Assembly (NCBI GenBank): GCA_002306375.1
Contig: DBRU01000031.1
Location: 1-6,894 of the forward strand
Origin: Faecalibacterium sp. UBA1360
Lineage (GTDB): Bacteria; Bacillota; Clostridia; Oscillospirales; Ruminococcaceae
DNA: 6,894 nucleotides
Reading direction: 5' to 3'
A program made the translations under genes and the position numbers. How positions within the stretch are numbered: the first letter of the stretch is position 1; the number at the start of each line of letters is the position of its first letter. Of the stretch, positions 5,125-6,894 are shown piece after piece. The notes beneath the pieces are model-generated. The model saw only the letters and a program-made list of their open reading frames with translations, ran no database searches and was not told the DNA's origin.

Positions 5125-5186
5125 GCGCCGGGCTTTGCCTTTTGCCCGCGCGAAGGATACAGCAGGGATACCCTTCCCCGGTATCC
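5125..5186 (+). promoter_or_regulatory. structured leader with alternative hairpins
   Basis: The first hairpin pairs CGGGC (5129-5133) with GCCCG (5144-5148), with three more pairs below it past a one-base bulge. Next, GGATACC (5166-5172) pairs perfectly with GGTATCC (5180-5186) around a 7-base loop. An upstream copy, AGGATAC (5154-5160), can pair with GTATCCT (5181-5187) instead, so two folds compete. No terminator U-tract and no T-box or named riboswitch signature is seen. Further down, ACAGGGGCCTGT (5203-5214) is a 12-base palindrome. Confidence 0.4.
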
Positions 5187-5234
5187 TGACAAGGAACACA
5201 CAACAGGGGCCTGTCCCCCGAAGGAGGTGCCGGA

Positions 5235-6332
5235 TTGCGCATCCTGGCAAACGATCTGAAACGGCAGTACGACCTGCACGCCGCCGAGTACGAGGCCAAG
5301 GCCCTGGACGTGCTGCGGGGCGGGTGGTACATCCTGGGCAAAGAGGTGGAAGCCTTTGAGCGGGAATGGGCCGCCATGGTGGGCGTCAAATACTGCGTGG
5401 GCCTGGCCAGCGGGCTGGACGCCTTGTGGATCGCCTTCCGGCTGCTGGGCATCGGCGCCGGGGACGAGGTCATCGTGGCCGCCAACGCCTACATCGCCTG
5501 CGTTATGGGCATCACGATCAACGGCGCGACCCCGGTCTTTGTGGAGCCCGACGAGTACGACAACATCGACGCCGCGGGCATCGAGGCCGCCGTCACCCCC
5601 CGCACCAAAGCCATCCTGGCCGTGCACCTGTACGGCCAGAGCTGCGACATGGACGCCATCAACGCCGTGGCCCAAAAGCACGGCCTGAAGGTGGTGGAGG
5701 ACTGCGCCCAGAGCCACGGCAACCACTGGCACGGCCGGGTGGTGGGCGGTCTTGGGGACGCGGGCTGTTTCAGCTTTTACCCCACCAAGGGGTGCGGGGC
5801 CTTCGGCGACGCGGGCTGCCTGACCACCAACGACCCCGACCTGGCCGACCGATGCCGGGTGTTCCGCAACTATGGCAGCCGGGTGCGCTACCAGAACGAG
5901 GTGGTGGGCGCCAACAGCCGCCTGGACGAATTACAGGCCGGGCTGCTGCGGGTCAAGCTGACCCATCTGGAAGAGTTCAACGCCGAGCGCTGCCGCCTGG
6001 CCGCCCGGTATGACGCCGAACTGACCAACCCCTGCCTGCAAAAGCCCAAACTGCGCCCTGGGGCCGACAGCAGCTGGCACCAGTATGTGGTGCACCTGCC
6101 CGACTGCCGGGACCGCATGGCCGACTACCTGAAAGACAAGGGCATCGGCACGATCATCCACTACCCGATTCCGCCCCACCTGAGCCAGGCGTATGCCTAC
6201 CTGGGCCACAAGGCCGGGGATTTCCCCATCGCCGAGCGCTACGCCGCCGAGGTGCTGAGCCTGCCCATGTACAACGGCATGACCGAGGCCGAGCAGGGGG
6301 CGGTGATCGACGCCATCAATGCCTTTCGGTAA
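5235..6332 (+). CDS. DegT/DnrJ/EryC1/StrS-family sugar aminotransferase (FdtB/QdtB-like)
   Basis: A 365-residue PLP-dependent aminotransferase that converts a nucleotide-linked 3-keto-6-deoxyhexose to its 3-amino form, probably with glutamate as donor. Seen: ASGLDAL (58-64, phosphate binding), ED-x-AQ with D156 and Q159 stacking on PLP, and FYPTKG with the Schiff-base K185. The NYGSRVRYQNEVVGANSRLDELQA stretch (212-235, given here in part as GANSRLDELQ) is typical of the FdtB/QdtB branch. It starts with TTG at 5235, fixed by AAGGAGGT 6 bases upstream and by N-terminal similarity; no nearby ATG exists. The next gene, 17 bases on, encodes an FdtA-like ketoisomerase, which would supply the 3-keto substrate. 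Together they point to dTDP-Fuc3N or dTDP-Qui3N. Which sugar is formed cannot be told from sequence alone. Confidence 0.9.
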   Translation: MRILANDLKRQYDLHAAEYEAKALDVLRGGWYILGKEVEAFEREWAAMVGVKYCVGLASGLDALWIAFRLLGIGAGDEVIVAANAYIACVMGITINGATPVFVEPDEYDNIDAAGIEAAVTPRTKAILAVHLYGQSCDMDAINAVAQKHGLKVVEDCAQSHGNHWHGRVVGGLGDAGCFSFYPTKGCGAFGDAGCLTTNDPDLADRCRVFRNYGSRVRYQNEVVGANSRLDELQAGLLRVKLTHLEEFNAERCRLAARYDAELTNPCLQKPKLRPGADSSWHQYVVHLPDCRDRMADYLKDKGIGTIIHYPIPPHLSQAYAYLGHKAGDFPIAERYAAEVLSLPMYNGMTEAEQGAVIDAINAFR

Positions 6333-6349
6333 TTACAAGAGGTAATACC

Positions 6350-6778
6350 ATGAATAAAAATGACAGCGCGTATTTTATCGAGTTTGCCGAGCACGGGGAC
6401 GAGCGGGGCAATCTGGTGGTGGTGGAAGGGGAAAAGGATGTTCCCTTTGCCATACAGCGGGTGTTTTACATCTACGGGTCGGACACCGACATGGTGCGCG
6501 GCCAGCATGCCAACCGCAAAAGCCGGTTCGTGCTCATCAACGTGGCCGGGCAGAGCAAGGTCAAGGTCATGGACGGCCTGGGCAACGAGGCGGTCTTTTG
6601 CCTGAACCGCCCGCGCACCGGGGTGTACATTCCCACGATGGCCTGGAAGGAAATGTACGATTTCAGCCCCGACGCCGTGCTGTTGTGCCTGGCCAGCGAG
6701 CACTATGACGAAGGGGAATACATCCGCGATTTTGACGCCTTTGAGGCCGAGATCCGCGCTGCGGCCCGGCAGGACTGA
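6350..6778 (+). CDS. WxcM/FdtA-like cupin, dTDP-4-keto-6-deoxyhexose 3,4-ketoisomerase
   Basis: A 142-residue single-domain cupin. Family members such as FdtA and QdtA shift the keto group of dTDP-4-keto-6-deoxyglucose from C4 to C3. Visible family features: D17-x-RG-x-L at the N-terminus, PFAIQRVFYIYG (32-43), RGQHAN (50-55) with the catalytic H53, the FVLINVAG strand, an LNRPRTGVYIP turn, and YDEGEYIRDFDAF near the C-terminus. In characterised FdtA the motif reads H-A-H; here the second His is Asn (N55). I recall HAN variants in Clostridia, so this may be a subfamily with altered stereochemistry or activity. AAGAGGT lies 6 bases before the ATG, 17 bases after the aminotransferase stop, so the two are co-translated in one operon. 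Confidence 0.88.
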   Translation: MNKNDSAYFIEFAEHGDERGNLVVVEGEKDVPFAIQRVFYIYGSDTDMVRGQHANRKSRFVLINVAGQSKVKVMDGLGNEAVFCLNRPRTGVYIPTMAWKEMYDFSPDAVLLCLASEHYDEGEYIRDFDAFEAEIRAAARQD

Positions 6779-6799
6779 CGCAGGAAAGGGAAGACACCC

Positions 6800-6894
6800 A
6801 TGTCAGAGCGTACCGAACACTACAAGCGCATGGCGGCGCACTTTGTGCAGTACCGCCCGCTGATCCGCGAACTGGTCACCCGGGACCTGAAGGT
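6800..6894 (+). CDS. probable polysaccharide-export ABC transporter permease (partial, 5' end)
   Basis: Only the first 31 codons lie in the window; the gene runs off the right edge. The ATG at 6800 follows AGGAAAGGG with 9 bases spacing, 21 bases after the ketoisomerase stop. The visible end, YRPLIRELVTRDLKV, resembles the cytoplasmic N-terminal helix of ABC-2 type permeases of the Wzm/TagG class, in which a similar ELVTRD-x-KV-x-Y-x-RS segment precedes the first membrane helix. Such permeases export O-antigen or teichoic-acid-like glycans, which fits the two sugar genes upstream. No membrane segment is visible yet, so the call rests on a short match and context. Confidence 0.6.
   Translation, partial: MSERTEHYKRMAAHFVQYRPLIRELVTRDLK

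Noticed and set aside
5114..5234. T-box or known riboswitch in the sugar-operon leader
   Set aside because: No AGGGTGG-type T-box core, no specifier loop and no terminator U-tract; folds do not match a riboswitch that I recognise.
4064..5485. A 473-codon open frame on the minus strand
   Set aside because: It spans two real genes, a terminator and two promoters on the other strand and has no recognisable domain; an artefact of high GC.
1..6894. CRISPR array, tRNA, rRNA, insertion sequence or integrase
   Set aside because: No regularly spaced repeats, cloverleaf-like stretch, rRNA segment, terminal inverted repeats or transposase/integrase motifs were found on either strand by reading.

Overview
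The window (6,894 bases) is GC-rich and tightly packed. It has strong AAGGAGG-type ribosome sites, near-consensus sigma-70-type promoters and GC-rich hairpin terminators. A desulfoferrodoxin, an iron-dependent alcohol dehydrogenase and a GGGtGRT protein point to a strict anaerobe. I infer a GC-rich gut Clostridia member, perhaps Oscillospiraceae/Ruminococcaceae (Gemmiger, Subdoligranulum or Faecalibacterium relatives). The lineage is a guess from protein style, not a database result.

Region 1 (1-2580) is a divergent redox/iron locus. A minus-strand superoxide reductase (desulfoferrodoxin, 99-476) faces a plus-strand two-gene operon. That operon encodes an IscU/NifU-like Fe-S scaffold (797-1498) and a GGGtGRT-family protein of unknown function (1519-2514), and ends in a strong hairpin (2541-2576). 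The 320-base intergenic region holds a consensus promoter (TTGCAA, 17 bp, TATAAT) and, just after the expected start site, a perfect TGTGAA-N4-TTCACA palindrome. That palindrome fits Rex (NADH/NAD sensor) or CRP/FNR-family operators. The region also has several smaller dyads and repeats.

Region 2 (2577-4112) is a single-gene unit: an iron-containing alcohol dehydrogenase (2837-4054). It has its own promoter, a leader of about 160 bases that starts with a 10-bp inverted repeat and contains GC hairpins, and a textbook terminator.

Region 3 (4113-5083) is a two-gene unit: an XRE-type DNA-binding protein followed by an ImmA/IrrE-type metallopeptidase. It is driven by a TTGACA/TATTCT promoter with a CTGAATTCAG palindrome at the -10/start site, which suggests autoregulation. 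No integrase or phage gene is seen nearby.

Region 4 (5084-6894) is the start of a surface-polysaccharide operon. It has a strong promoter and a structured leader, then a DegT-family sugar aminotransferase with a TTG start, a WxcM/FdtA-like cupin sugar ketoisomerase, and the first 31 codons of what looks like a polysaccharide-export ABC transporter permease. Together the two enzymes would make a dTDP-3-amino-3,6-dideoxyhexose (Fuc3N/Qui3N type) for a cell-surface glycan.

The most interesting under-described element is the scaffold plus GGGtGRT pair, divergent from superoxide reductase and behind a redox-type operator. No tRNA, rRNA, CRISPR array, insertion sequence or integrase was found.
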